64,000 nt of DNA, from contig NZ_BAAAOH010000001.1 in assembly GCF_039530225.1 (NCBI RefSeq), positions 4,278,001 to 4,342,000 on the forward strand, read 5' to 3'. Under the pieces are notes generated by a model. That model searched no databases. It was given only the letters and a program-made list of their open reading frames with translations, and was not told the origin of the DNA. Shown here piece by piece: positions 9,401-16,514 of this stretch (positions are counted from its first letter, which is position 1; the number at the start of each line of letters is the position of its first letter). Made by a program: the position numbers and the translations under genes. The DNA comes from Microbacterium pumilum (GTDB lineage: Bacteria; Actinomycetota; Actinomycetes; Actinomycetales; Microbacteriaceae).

Positions 9401-9489
9401 ATGCCGTCATCCGCGAACGCGTCGAAGTCGACGACCTGCCGCTCGCGGAACGGCCCGAACCCGGTCAGCTCGAGTCGGTGCAGCCTCAC
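6457..9489 (-). CDS. sbcC: SbcC, SMC-like exonuclease subunit/ATPase
   Basis: The 1010-residue protein is the ATPase half of the SbcCD nuclease, which opens hairpins and processes blocked DNA ends. A Walker A motif (GRTGSGKSS) lies near residue 35. Long Ala/Arg/Glu-rich coiled coils follow, with a CAVCG zinc-hook (CxxC) near residue 525. The signature QSLSGGETFLASLSLALGLA and Walker B LDTLFIDEGFGSLDDDTL are near the C-terminus. The GTG start overlaps the sbcD stop by 4 nt (GTGA), showing translational coupling. The frame stays open antisense to sbcD far upstream, but that extension is a high-GC artefact. Confidence 0.95.
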   Translation of the reverse strand: MRLHRLELTGFGPFRERQVVDFDAFADDGIFLISGRTGSGKSSVLDGVCFALYGGVPRYDGVEKRLRSDYCAPDEPTSVMVEFTAGGRRWRVTRSPEYDRPKQRGTGMTTEPHRAELDELIDGQWIGRAARPVDVARDLDEILGLNQQQFLQVILLAQNRFAEFLHAKNDERQRLLRRLFGTRTYEDYQTALEQRRKDAERDLAVAGDGVALLLDESDRLIAAHDLAGEGAPPAGSEAGRNGAMDFPARLAGAAVGVQRAAYRVETRMRDRDAADAAHRDAEAFHAAARALRAQQELRMRSRAALAALEVRASRIDADRAVLARAVAAEALRAPIEAAERAAAEATAADDALSRTRLAWAATPDSVELPEPDAAALADMIEQLTGDLAVWGAAALRERDLVRAEAVLAEDRARVVECERVLAELDELRAAFPARLEALDADLAAARDAAGAREVAGAQLAAAAGRLTAAREASRLEGHARKAEAAYLSASGDHDRTRAAVTALLQRRLAGHAGELAAALVDGEPCAVCGATEHPLPAPSTSEPVSDGDIAAAESARDAAAAVEATASGEARVAREAYAAAAARAGGEREDVLVFVHAQAESAFSAAMDAEARRDSLAAERQGLVQIEAEALTERERLVAELGTVRERVAAGASDVESTRRAVDEARGGFESVQARMIDATERRALAVSLADALAALAGAAGAARRAMTDRDARIAASDFEEAADATAALLDAPARAELDRRIRDHEGALRAERDRLRDLELELAGEPDELVDVEAAAARHADARERWSTAVDAAANARETATRLADLVARAERAHSSIAGLADDHAVVARLANTVAGRAPNTHRMTLESFVLAAELEEIVEAANLRLEDMSSGRYRLQHTDALAARGAASGLGLQIMDAHTGQARPAQSLSGGETFLASLSLALGLAEVVTARAGGVRLDTLFIDEGFGSLDDDTLDLAMRTLDELRQGGRTVGLISHVAAMKEQLPAQLLVEATPHGPSVILQEAVVPA

Positions 9490-10640
9490 GCCGTGACCTC
9501 TGCGAGCGACCGCTCGTCGATCACATCGTGGATGACCGCGGCCTCGCGTTCGGACGCGCCTTCGCCGTCGCGCACATGCGAGAGGAACGCGTCGACCAGC
9601 TCGGCATCGGAACGGGCTTGACCCACCCGGCGGGCGTAGGTGAGGCCGTCGGGGCCACGTGCTCCCTCGGGGGTGTGCATCACGGTGGCGCAGAACGGGA
9701 ATCGTGCCTGCACCCGTCGCATCGGATCGAGCTGCGGGGTGGCATCCGTGTACTGCGCGCACACCCAGGCAACCTCGAGATCCGCATACTGCGGGTCGAT
9801 GAGCAGCTCTTCCAGCGGACCGCGGATGGTTGCGAGCCGTCTCGGGACGGGCAGGTCGAGCCAGCGGACGGAGGCGAGTCCCCCGGCATCCAGCTCGACC
9901 AGCCACGAGCCACGAGGCTTCGACGCCTCTCCGAAGCTGTAGTGCAACGGCGCGCCGGCGTACCGAACGCGATCCGACAGGGTCTGACGCCCGTGGATAT
10001 GGCCCAGGGCGACGTAGTCGGGACCATCGAATGACGCCAGTGGCACGACATCCAGGCTCCCCTGCCGGATCTCGCGCTCGACGCCCGGTGTGGCATCGAC
10101 GCCTTGCGCGAAGCAGTGCGCGACGGCGACGGAACGGCCGCCGCGATCGGTGAGGTCGGCGCGGACCAGGCCCATCGCGTGGTCGATGGTCTGCCGCTGC
10201 GAGCGGGGCGCGGCATCCGCCCACAGGTGACGGACGAGCGCAGGCTCCAGGAACGGGATCCCGTAGAACTGAACGGGGCCGTGCTCGTCGGCGATCGTGA
10301 TCGGCCTGCCCACAGTGAGCGGGTCGGTCACGACGTGGATGCCCTCGCGCAGCAGCGAGGACTGGAACCCGAGCCGCGCGGCCGAGTCGTGGTTGCCGCT
10401 CGTGACGATGACCCGCGCACCGGCGTCGGACAGGTCTCGCAAGACCCCGGTCAGCAGCGTGTAGCATGCGGATGCCGGCGCCGCCGAGTCGAAGATGTCG
10501 CCGGCGACGATGACGACGTCGACCTCGTGCTCGCGAACTTGCGCGACGAGGTCCGAGAGCACACCGCGCAGCGCATCGAGCGTGGCGTGGCCGTGGAACG
10601 ACCGCCCGATGTGCCAGTCGGAGGTGTGCAGGATGCGCAT
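9486..10640 (-). CDS. sbcD: SbcD, exonuclease subunit (metallophosphoesterase)
   Basis: The 384-residue protein starts MRILHTSDWHIGR, a calcineurin-like phosphoesterase metal motif, followed by VAGDIFD, TSGNHDS and, further on, LGHIHG, which together coordinate two Mn ions. It is the nuclease partner of SbcC, encoded directly downstream with a 4 nt overlap. The start at 10640 is supported by TACCGT exactly 6 nt upstream on the minus strand, consistent with a leaderless transcript. Length is normal for the family. Confidence 0.95.
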   Translation of the reverse strand: MRILHTSDWHIGRSFHGHATLDALRGVLSDLVAQVREHEVDVVIVAGDIFDSAAPASACYTLLTGVLRDLSDAGARVIVTSGNHDSAARLGFQSSLLREGIHVVTDPLTVGRPITIADEHGPVQFYGIPFLEPALVRHLWADAAPRSQRQTIDHAMGLVRADLTDRGGRSVAVAHCFAQGVDATPGVEREIRQGSLDVVPLASFDGPDYVALGHIHGRQTLSDRVRYAGAPLHYSFGEASKPRGSWLVELDAGGLASVRWLDLPVPRRLATIRGPLEELLIDPQYADLEVAWVCAQYTDATPQLDPMRRVQARFPFCATVMHTPEGARGPDGLTYARRVGQARSDAELVDAFLSHVRDGEGASEREAAVIHDVIDERSLAEVTA

Positions 10641-10845
10641 GCTCACACGGTAAGCGCGACGGCCGACATCGCGTCCGAGGCGGTCGGAGGGTCGCCCGGG
10701 TGCGCGGGAAGGAACCCGGCGCGTCATCGTGCGCACGCGAGAGCACCGTTCGTCGGCGATACGAACGCGCTTGTGCGACTACCACAGACGGCACGGGATC
10801 GACAGCGGGCCGCCCCATCGGCTCGCGGCCGGTAGCGTCGCAGTG

Positions 10846-11595
10846 ATGTCAGCCATCGAGTCGTCTCCCGTCGCGCCCTTCACGTACGCCGGCGCGACCC
10901 TGATGACCCAAGAGCGCGGCCGAGGTGACCGACCGATCGTCCTGATCCACGGCATCGGAATGGGGATGGGCGTCTTCGCCGACCTGATCTCGCAGCTTGG
11001 CGAGGCCGCGTGGACGATCGCCCTCGACCTCCCGGGCTACGGCAGCGCTCCAGAACCCGAACGCGTCCTCACGATGGAGCGCACCGCCGATCTCATCGCG
11101 GCCTTCCTGCGCGACCGCGGCACCGGCCCCGCGGTGCTCGTCGGCCATTCGATGGGCACGCAGGTCGCCGTGGAAGTCGCTGCGCGGCATCCGCACCTCG
11201 TCGACACGTTGGTGCTGGTCGGCCCGACCGTCGATCGACGCGAGCGGAGCGGACGGCAGCAGCTGCTGCGGCTGCTGCAGGATGTGGCGATCGAGAGTCC
11301 CAAGGTGATCGTTCGCGGCGCGCGCGAATACCTGCGCGCCGGGCCCCGGCTCGGCCTCAAGATGCATGCGATGATCGTGCACCGACCCGAAGACGTCTAT
11401 CCGCTCGTCAGTGCCCCGACTCTCGTGCTGCGCGGCGAGGACGACCGCGTCGCGTCACGCGACTGGTGCGCGTTCGTCACGGCGTCCATTCCCGGCGCCC
11501 GAGCCGCAGAGGTCCCGGGGCACGGTCACGAGGCCATGATCCGGGATGCCGCACCTGCCGCTCGGGAGATCGAGCGGTTCCTCCGCGGCGAGTGA
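10846..11595 (+). CDS. Alpha/beta-fold hydrolase
   Basis: The 249-residue protein has an oxyanion-hole IHGIGMGMG, the nucleophile elbow GHSMG (Ser near residue 105), an Asp in GEDDRVA and the final His in GHGHEA, a complete triad. It has no signal peptide and the substrate is unknown. The ATG at 10846 follows a TAGCGT hexamer by 7 nt. It is divergent from sbcD across about 205 bp. Confidence 0.85.
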   Translation: MSAIESSPVAPFTYAGATLMTQERGRGDRPIVLIHGIGMGMGVFADLISQLGEAAWTIALDLPGYGSAPEPERVLTMERTADLIAAFLRDRGTGPAVLVGHSMGTQVAVEVAARHPHLVDTLVLVGPTVDRRERSGRQQLLRLLQDVAIESPKVIVRGAREYLRAGPRLGLKMHAMIVHRPEDVYPLVSAPTLVLRGEDDRVASRDWCAFVTASIPGARAAEVPGHGHEAMIRDAAPAAREIERFLRGE

Positions 11596-11695
11596 GGACG
11601 GATGCCGCGACGCGTCACCTCGAGACGCCCCAACGCGTTGGCGCATCGCCGCCGAATCTGACCCCGGCGCGCCACGCCGGGAAGTATCGTGGAAT

Positions 11696-12253
11696 ATGGC
11701 GACCTCACCCGGAACCGCACCACGATCGACGGTCTTGACTCTCGTGGGCGCCGAGAGCGATTCGCTGCTCTCGGGCCTGAGCGATGTGCCGGCGCTCGTC
11801 ACCCTCTCGCTCCGCGAGACGGAACCCGCCCTCGCGGCACGGCGACTCACCGCGGTTTCGAGTCCCTACGTCATCCACGACGCCGATCCCCTCGAGCACG
11901 TGGCCGCGGCCTGGGTGGAGCTCTTCGAGGAGCGTTCCACGCTCGGCGCTCTCGAGGTCGAGGTCGAGAATCTGCTCGAACTCTTCGAGGCCGGCGCCGC
12001 GGTGATGCCGGACTATTACCTCGTCGCCGGGCCGGAGACGATCGAGGGCACGTGGCGGCACTGGTGGCTCGGCGCGCTCGCCCAGCGCGCGCCATCCCGA
12101 GTGCTGCCTGTCGAGGCATCCGGCGCCGCGCTGCGCGCCCGGCTTCGAGCCCTTCCGGCCTCGCGGCCGTGGCCCGATCTCGCGTGGCTCCGGCAGGTGC
12201 AGTTCGAGATCCCGGACCGTGTGGGCCTGCGCGATCAGCCTGGCGCTGCCTGA
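11696..12253 (+). CDS. Hypothetical protein, 185 aa
   Basis: No family is recognised. The sequence is soluble, rich in Ala, Leu, Glu and Trp, with a helical middle section. It has WRHWWLGALAQRAP around residue 125 and a C-terminal WLRQVQFEIPDRVG. Codon use is typical of the neighbouring real genes. The ATG at 11696 sits 5 nt after TATCGT, a plausible -10 element. The frame could extend further 5' but without a supporting signal. Confidence 0.7.
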   Translation: MATSPGTAPRSTVLTLVGAESDSLLSGLSDVPALVTLSLRETEPALAARRLTAVSSPYVIHDADPLEHVAAAWVELFEERSTLGALEVEVENLLELFEAGAAVMPDYYLVAGPETIEGTWRHWWLGALAQRAPSRVLPVEASGAALRARLRALPASRPWPDLAWLRQVQFEIPDRVGLRDQPGAA

Positions 12254-12370
12254 CGCCGCGTCGTGGGATGGAGAACAGCCGCGTGCCGGAGGATTCCTGC
12301 CATGTCCGGCGGAACCTGCAATGTCGGAGCCCCTGCGTACGTTCGAACCATCGGAACCTACGGAGGAATC

Positions 12371-12583
12371 ATGCTCTCTACCGTCTACGCCGCCGAAGCG
12401 CAGTTCCGTCATGAGACCAGGCAGCGCGTCCGCGAGTTCGCGATCCTCGAGTCGATCCGGAACCGCAAAGAGGCACTCGCCGCACCTATGACCCTGCGCG
12501 CCGCCGCTCGCCAGCCGGTCACGTGGCCGCGCCCGATAGGCGTGAAACTCAACGTGTCCAGCGGGACCGCGGTCTGCGTCTGA
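12371..12583 (+). CDS. Small hypothetical protein, 70 aa
   Basis: The basic, mostly helical 70-residue product starts MLSTVYAAEAQFRHETRQRV. A strong GGAGGA Shine-Dalgarno ends 4 nt before the ATG, the best support that it is real and for this start. I recognise no domain. It follows the previous gene on the same strand by about 117 nt. Confidence 0.6.
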   Translation: MLSTVYAAEAQFRHETRQRVREFAILESIRNRKEALAAPMTLRAAARQPVTWPRPIGVKLNVSSGTAVCV

Positions 12584-12635
12584 CCGCCGCACATCGCCGT
12601 CTGACGTCGCCGGCCGGGCGCGCGACCGCGGGGCC

Positions 12636-12983
12636 TCAGGGACCCTGTTCGCCGGTGGACACCCGCTGGGCGAGCTGATCGACGGTGTCGTCGGTGAGGT
12701 CGATGCCCGACTGCTCCAACCGCTGGCGAAGCACTTCGGTGATGCGCTCGACCGACTCGGTGCCGACATCCACGCGCGTCTGCGCGACGATCCCGTCGAC
12801 CTTGTCGTCCGTCGACGCGTTGTTCTGCGACATGGCGGGGATGGTCTGCTCATCCTCGGTGCCGAGACCGCCGGGCGTGCGCTGCGCTTCGCCGGCAGAC
12901 AGCGTGTCACGGCCCGCATCCTGACCGTGGTGATCGGGATCGGTGACGCCCGCCTGCTCGAACTCGTTGCCTGTCGTGCTCAT
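12636..12983 (-). CDS. Hypothetical acidic protein, 115 aa
   Basis: The product has a low-complexity, hydrophilic N-terminal half and a C-terminal half (VERITEVLRQRLEQSGIDLT, then DDTVDQLAQRVST) that looks like a short helical domain. The family is not recognised. The ATG overlaps the upstream stop by one base (TGATG), with GAGGAG about 5 nt before it, so it is translationally coupled to the gene at 12983-13237. Confidence 0.72.
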   Translation of the reverse strand: MSTTGNEFEQAGVTDPDHHGQDAGRDTLSAGEAQRTPGGLGTEDEQTIPAMSQNNASTDDKVDGIVAQTRVDVGTESVERITEVLRQRLEQSGIDLTDDTVDQLAQRVSTGEQGP

Positions 12984-13237
12984 CACGGCTCCTCGCCTCG
13001 GTCGGCATCGGTGATCATGTCGGGATCGGCGCCGCGGCGCGCGGCCTCTCCGGATACCGGGTCATCCGGCTGCAGCGCCGCGTCGGTCAGCAGCTGCTGG
13101 GCGTCGGTGGATGAGGCGACCGCGGGCTCGGCGGCATCCGCATTCCGCTCGCTCGTCTCTTCATCGCCGACCTCGTCCCACCCGCCTGCGAGGTTCGCGT
13201 CGATGATGTCGTCGGGCTGTTTGGGTTCGGTCGACAT
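12983..13237 (-). CDS. Hypothetical acidic protein, 84 aa
   Basis: The strongly acidic 84-residue protein contains QPDDIIDANLAGGWDEVGDE near the start and no hydrophobic segment. It is probably intrinsically disordered. A GGAAGGGG purine run precedes the ATG. It forms a coupled pair with the downstream acidic gene. No function is proposed. Confidence 0.68.
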   Translation of the reverse strand: MSTEPKQPDDIIDANLAGGWDEVGDEETSERNADAAEPAVASSTDAQQLLTDAALQPDDPVSGEAARRGADPDMITDADRGEEP

Positions 13238-13316
13238 GGTCGGCCCCTTCCGTCTTCTTCCAGGGTCTGTCAGAAGAGGAGATCCGCACAGGGCTTGACG
13301 AACCCGGATACCGGGA

Positions 13317-13739
13317 CTAGGTGCCCGGCTTCGTCGCGGCGGCAGCCGCCCGATCCCTGCCGACCGCCTCGCCCACGAGCTGGCCGCCGCTTGTCAGGAG
13401 CGCGCGCCGCCACGGCAGCGTGCCTTCGATCTCGATCTGGATCGACATCGACAGGATCGTCCGGATCAGCACGATCAGCCCGAGGATCGCGGCGTCTTCG
13501 AGTGACGGCTTCGAAGTGATGGTCCGGATGAGGTCGGCCGCCACGAGCACCTCGAGCCCGAGCAGGATCGCTGCGCCGAGAGTCGTGCGAAGGACGGTGA
13601 ACGCCGCGGAGCCGCCCTCGCCCCGCCGGAGGGAGCGCAGGCCGAGCCACAGCGCGATGAGGAATCCGACGATCATGGCGATCGCACCGACGGCCTCGAA
13701 GCCGACCGCGATCGCCGTGAAGATCTCCTCGGCGTGCAT
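13317..13739 (-). CDS. DUF1622 family membrane protein
   Basis: The 140-residue protein has three hydrophobic segments (residues about 5-30, 45-70 and 80-105). The GLEVLVAADLIRTITSKPSL motif followed by a VLIRTILSMSIQIEIEG segment is characteristic of DUF1622. The function is unknown. Its ATG overlaps the upstream acetyltransferase stop by one base (TGATG), so the two are coupled. The longer frame upstream would overlap that gene fully and is rejected. Confidence 0.82.
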   Translation of the reverse strand: MHAEEIFTAIAVGFEAVGAIAMIVGFLIALWLGLRSLRRGEGGSAAFTVLRTTLGAAILLGLEVLVAADLIRTITSKPSLEDAAILGLIVLIRTILSMSIQIEIEGTLPWRRALLTSGGQLVGEAVGRDRAAAAATKPGT

Positions 13740-14038
13740 CAGGCGGAGCGCCGGCCCTCGAGGATGCCGCGACGACCCGGATGCGCGGCGAACCAGTCCG
13801 CCACGTACCAGCACACCGGCACGACCGTGCGGCCGCCGCTGCGCTCGAGCTGCGCCACGGCACGGTCGACGAGGTCACCCGCGTAGCCGTTGCCGCGGAA
13901 CGGCGGCACCGTGTACGCGCGGGTCATGGCGACCGTGCGACCGTCGTCGCGATAGTCGAGCACGCTCACCAGTTCGTCGCCGCGATGGAGCGTGTAGCGC
14001 GAAGCGTCGGGTTCATGTGTGAAGTGAAGCTCAGTCAC
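13739..14038 (-). CDS. Short GNAT N-acetyltransferase (NATD1/YjdJ-like)
   Basis: The 99-residue protein resembles the minimal GNAT fold: SVLDYRDDGRTVAMTRAYTV, then VPPFRGNGYAGDLVDRAV (acetyl-CoA pyrophosphate loop), and a terminal CWYVADWFAAHP. The acceptor is unknown. The GTG at 14038 lies 6 nt after TACCCT on the minus strand, again a leaderless-type start. It heads a two-gene unit with the DUF1622 gene. Confidence 0.8.
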   Translation of the reverse strand: MTELHFTHEPDASRYTLHRGDELVSVLDYRDDGRTVAMTRAYTVPPFRGNGYAGDLVDRAVAQLERSGGRTVVPVCWYVADWFAAHPGRRGILEGRRSA

Positions 14039-14183
14039 CCCGACAGGGTACGCCCGCCAGGGGATGGTGGCGCCGGCGCCCCGCCGAGCCTCCTCATCCG
14101 CGCAGCACGCCCATGCCGGCGAGTTCCCCGAACCACAGGCCCACATCGCCCGGCATCCCGGGAGTCCGCTCTTCCCGCCGCGC

Positions 14184-16514
14184 TCATGATCCGACCTCCG
14201 CCCGACCGTCCGCGGCAGCGACCGCGGCACCCGAACCCCACGCCAGCGACCACCCTGCATCCACGTCCGAACGCGCCGACGCCGACGCGGCACTCCGATC
14301 GACCGCGAACACGGTCGAGACCCCGTCCGGGGTCGTCACCGCAACCTCACGTGCGCCCTGGCCGCCGGGGAACACCCGCATCTCCAGCCCGTCGAGATAG
14401 TTGTAGTCCGGCCGATCGGTGCGCGCTCCCCAGGGAAGCACCGCGCCTGGACGCACGTACAGCGGAAGGCTGTCGTATCCGTGTGTCTCGCGGCGCCAGC
14501 CACCGCCGGTCACGATCTCACCGGTCAGCAGGCTGGTCCACTCCCCGGCCGGCAGGTAGAACTCGACTTCGCCGGTCGCCGAGAGCACCGGAGCGACCAG
14601 GATGTCCGACCCCAGCATGTACTGGCGGTCCAGGTGCAGCACAGCAGGGTCGTCGGCGAACTCGAGCAGCATCGGCCGCAGCAGCGGCACGCCGGTGGCC
14701 GCCGCATCCATTCCCGCTTGGAAGAGGTAGGGCATCAGACGCATCTTCAAGTGGGTGAAGCGGCGGGTCACCTCCACGGCCTCGTCGTCGAATGCCCACG
14801 GCACCCGGTACGAGTTGGAGCCGTGGAAGCGGCTGTGGCTCGAGAGCAGACCGAACGCCGTCCATCGTTTGAAGACTCCGGCATCCGGAGTTCCCTCGAA
14901 CCCGCCGATGTCGTGGCTCCAGTGGGCGAAGCCGCTGTAGGCGAGCGAGAGCCCGCCGCGCAGCGTCTCGGCCATGGACGCGAATGTCGATGTCGAATCC
15001 CCGCCCCAATGGACGGGCATCGTCTGGCCGCCCGTCGTGGCCGATCGCGCGAAGAGCACGGCGTCGCCCTCGCCCCGCGCCTCGACGAGCACGGCGTGCA
15101 CGGCCTCGTTGTACAGCTGCGTGTAGAGGTTGTGCATGCGCTGCGGGTCGCTGCCGTCCGCCCACACCACGTCGACCGGGATGCGCTCGCCGAAGTCGGT
15201 CTTGAAGCAGTCGACACCCTGCTTCGCGAGCGCTCGCAGCTTCGACTTGTACCACTCGGTCGCGGCGGGATCGGTGAAGTCGACCAGGCCCATCCCCGCC
15301 TGCCAGAGGTCCCACTGCCAGATCGATCCGTCCGCTCGGGTGACGAGGAATCCCTGCTCAGCGGCCTCGGCGAACAGGGCCGCACGCTGTGCGATGTAGG
15401 GGTTGATCCACACCGATACGCGAACGTCCTTCTCGTGCAGGCGGGCAAGCATCGCGTCCGGGTCGGGGAAGACACGCGGATCCCATTCGAAGTCGCACCA
15501 GTTGAACTCGCGCATCCAGAAGCAGTCGAAGTGGAACACCGACAACGGGATGTCGCGCGCAGCCATCTCGTCGATGAACGAGGTCACCGTCGCCTCGTCG
15601 TAATCCGTCGTGAACGAGGTCGACAGCCACAGCCCGTAGGACCACGCCGGCACGACCGGCGGCCGGCCGGTGAGCGCGGTGTAGCGCGCGAGCACGTCTT
15701 TCGGCGTCGGACCGTCGATCACGAAGTACTCGAGCACCTCGCCCGGCACCGAGAACTGCACACGCTCGACGGACTCCGAGCCGATCTCGAATGAGACATG
15801 CCCGGGGTCGTTCACGAGCACCCCGTACCCGCGGTTCGTGAGGTAGAACGGCACGCTCTTGTAGGCCTGCTCGCTCGACGTGCCGCCATCGGCGTTCCAC
15901 ACCTCAACGCTCTGACCGTTCTTGACCACGGGTCCGAACCGCTCGCCGAGACCGTAGACGAGCTCGCCCACGCCCAGTCCGAGCTGCTCGTGGACGAAGA
16001 CGCGCTCTCGCGGAGCCGGCGACCCGCCCCGGGCGTTGTCGACGATGCCGGTGTCGACATCCGCATCGTCGTCGAGGCGCACGTAGCCCGCTGCCCGCGA
16101 GCCACTCGATGTCAGCAGCCGCCCGTCGCGCTCGAACGCGAGCGACCACGGCGCACCCTGCGTGACCCGCGCGGTGAGCCCGCCGGTGGTGATGGTGCCA
16201 CCATCGCCGGTGACGCCGACCGTGCCCGCGCCGCCGGGGACGACGCCCGGGAGGGCGAACCCGCCGTGCCAGGCGCCGCCGATGTGATGCGCGACCCGCA
16301 CCCTCACGACGCCTTCGAGAGGCGACGACAGCGTGACGGTGAGCACCGGCCGGTTGAGGGTGTCGCCGCGTTTGGCGATGCCGGATGTCGGCGCTGTGAT
16401 GACGAGTCCGGGTCCGTCAGGAGTGGCATCCGTCTGCCAGATGTCATAGGCCTCGTGCGCGTAGAGCGCGCTGACGCCCGGTCGGAGCTGCCAGAACCCA
16501 TCGGTGAACTTCAT
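14184..16514 (-). CDS. GH31 alpha-xylosidase (YicI type), cytoplasmic
   Basis: The 776-residue enzyme is nearly the same length as E. coli YicI (772). The nucleophile motif FKTDFGERIP is near residue 437. The acid/base region MPVHWGGDSTST, preceded by ARSATTGGQ, is near 503; both match YicI. It should release alpha-1,6-linked xylose from the non-reducing end of xyloglucan oligosaccharides, the innermost side-chain sugar. There is no signal peptide, so substrate must be imported. The ATG overlaps the GH42 stop by 4 nt (ATGA). It is the last gene of the operon. Confidence 0.93.
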   Translation of the reverse strand: MKFTDGFWQLRPGVSALYAHEAYDIWQTDATPDGPGLVITAPTSGIAKRGDTLNRPVLTVTLSSPLEGVVRVRVAHHIGGAWHGGFALPGVVPGGAGTVGVTGDGGTITTGGLTARVTQGAPWSLAFERDGRLLTSSGSRAAGYVRLDDDADVDTGIVDNARGGSPAPRERVFVHEQLGLGVGELVYGLGERFGPVVKNGQSVEVWNADGGTSSEQAYKSVPFYLTNRGYGVLVNDPGHVSFEIGSESVERVQFSVPGEVLEYFVIDGPTPKDVLARYTALTGRPPVVPAWSYGLWLSTSFTTDYDEATVTSFIDEMAARDIPLSVFHFDCFWMREFNWCDFEWDPRVFPDPDAMLARLHEKDVRVSVWINPYIAQRAALFAEAAEQGFLVTRADGSIWQWDLWQAGMGLVDFTDPAATEWYKSKLRALAKQGVDCFKTDFGERIPVDVVWADGSDPQRMHNLYTQLYNEAVHAVLVEARGEGDAVLFARSATTGGQTMPVHWGGDSTSTFASMAETLRGGLSLAYSGFAHWSHDIGGFEGTPDAGVFKRWTAFGLLSSHSRFHGSNSYRVPWAFDDEAVEVTRRFTHLKMRLMPYLFQAGMDAAATGVPLLRPMLLEFADDPAVLHLDRQYMLGSDILVAPVLSATGEVEFYLPAGEWTSLLTGEIVTGGGWRRETHGYDSLPLYVRPGAVLPWGARTDRPDYNYLDGLEMRVFPGGQGAREVAVTTPDGVSTVFAVDRSAASASARSDVDAGWSLAWGSGAAVAAADGRAEVGS

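Noticed and set aside
9490..10818. N-terminal extension of SbcC through the sbcD region
   Set aside because: It runs on the same strand as sbcD in another frame and is Arg/Pro-rich. The GTG at 9489 with a GTGA overlap and the normal SbcC N-terminus settle the start.
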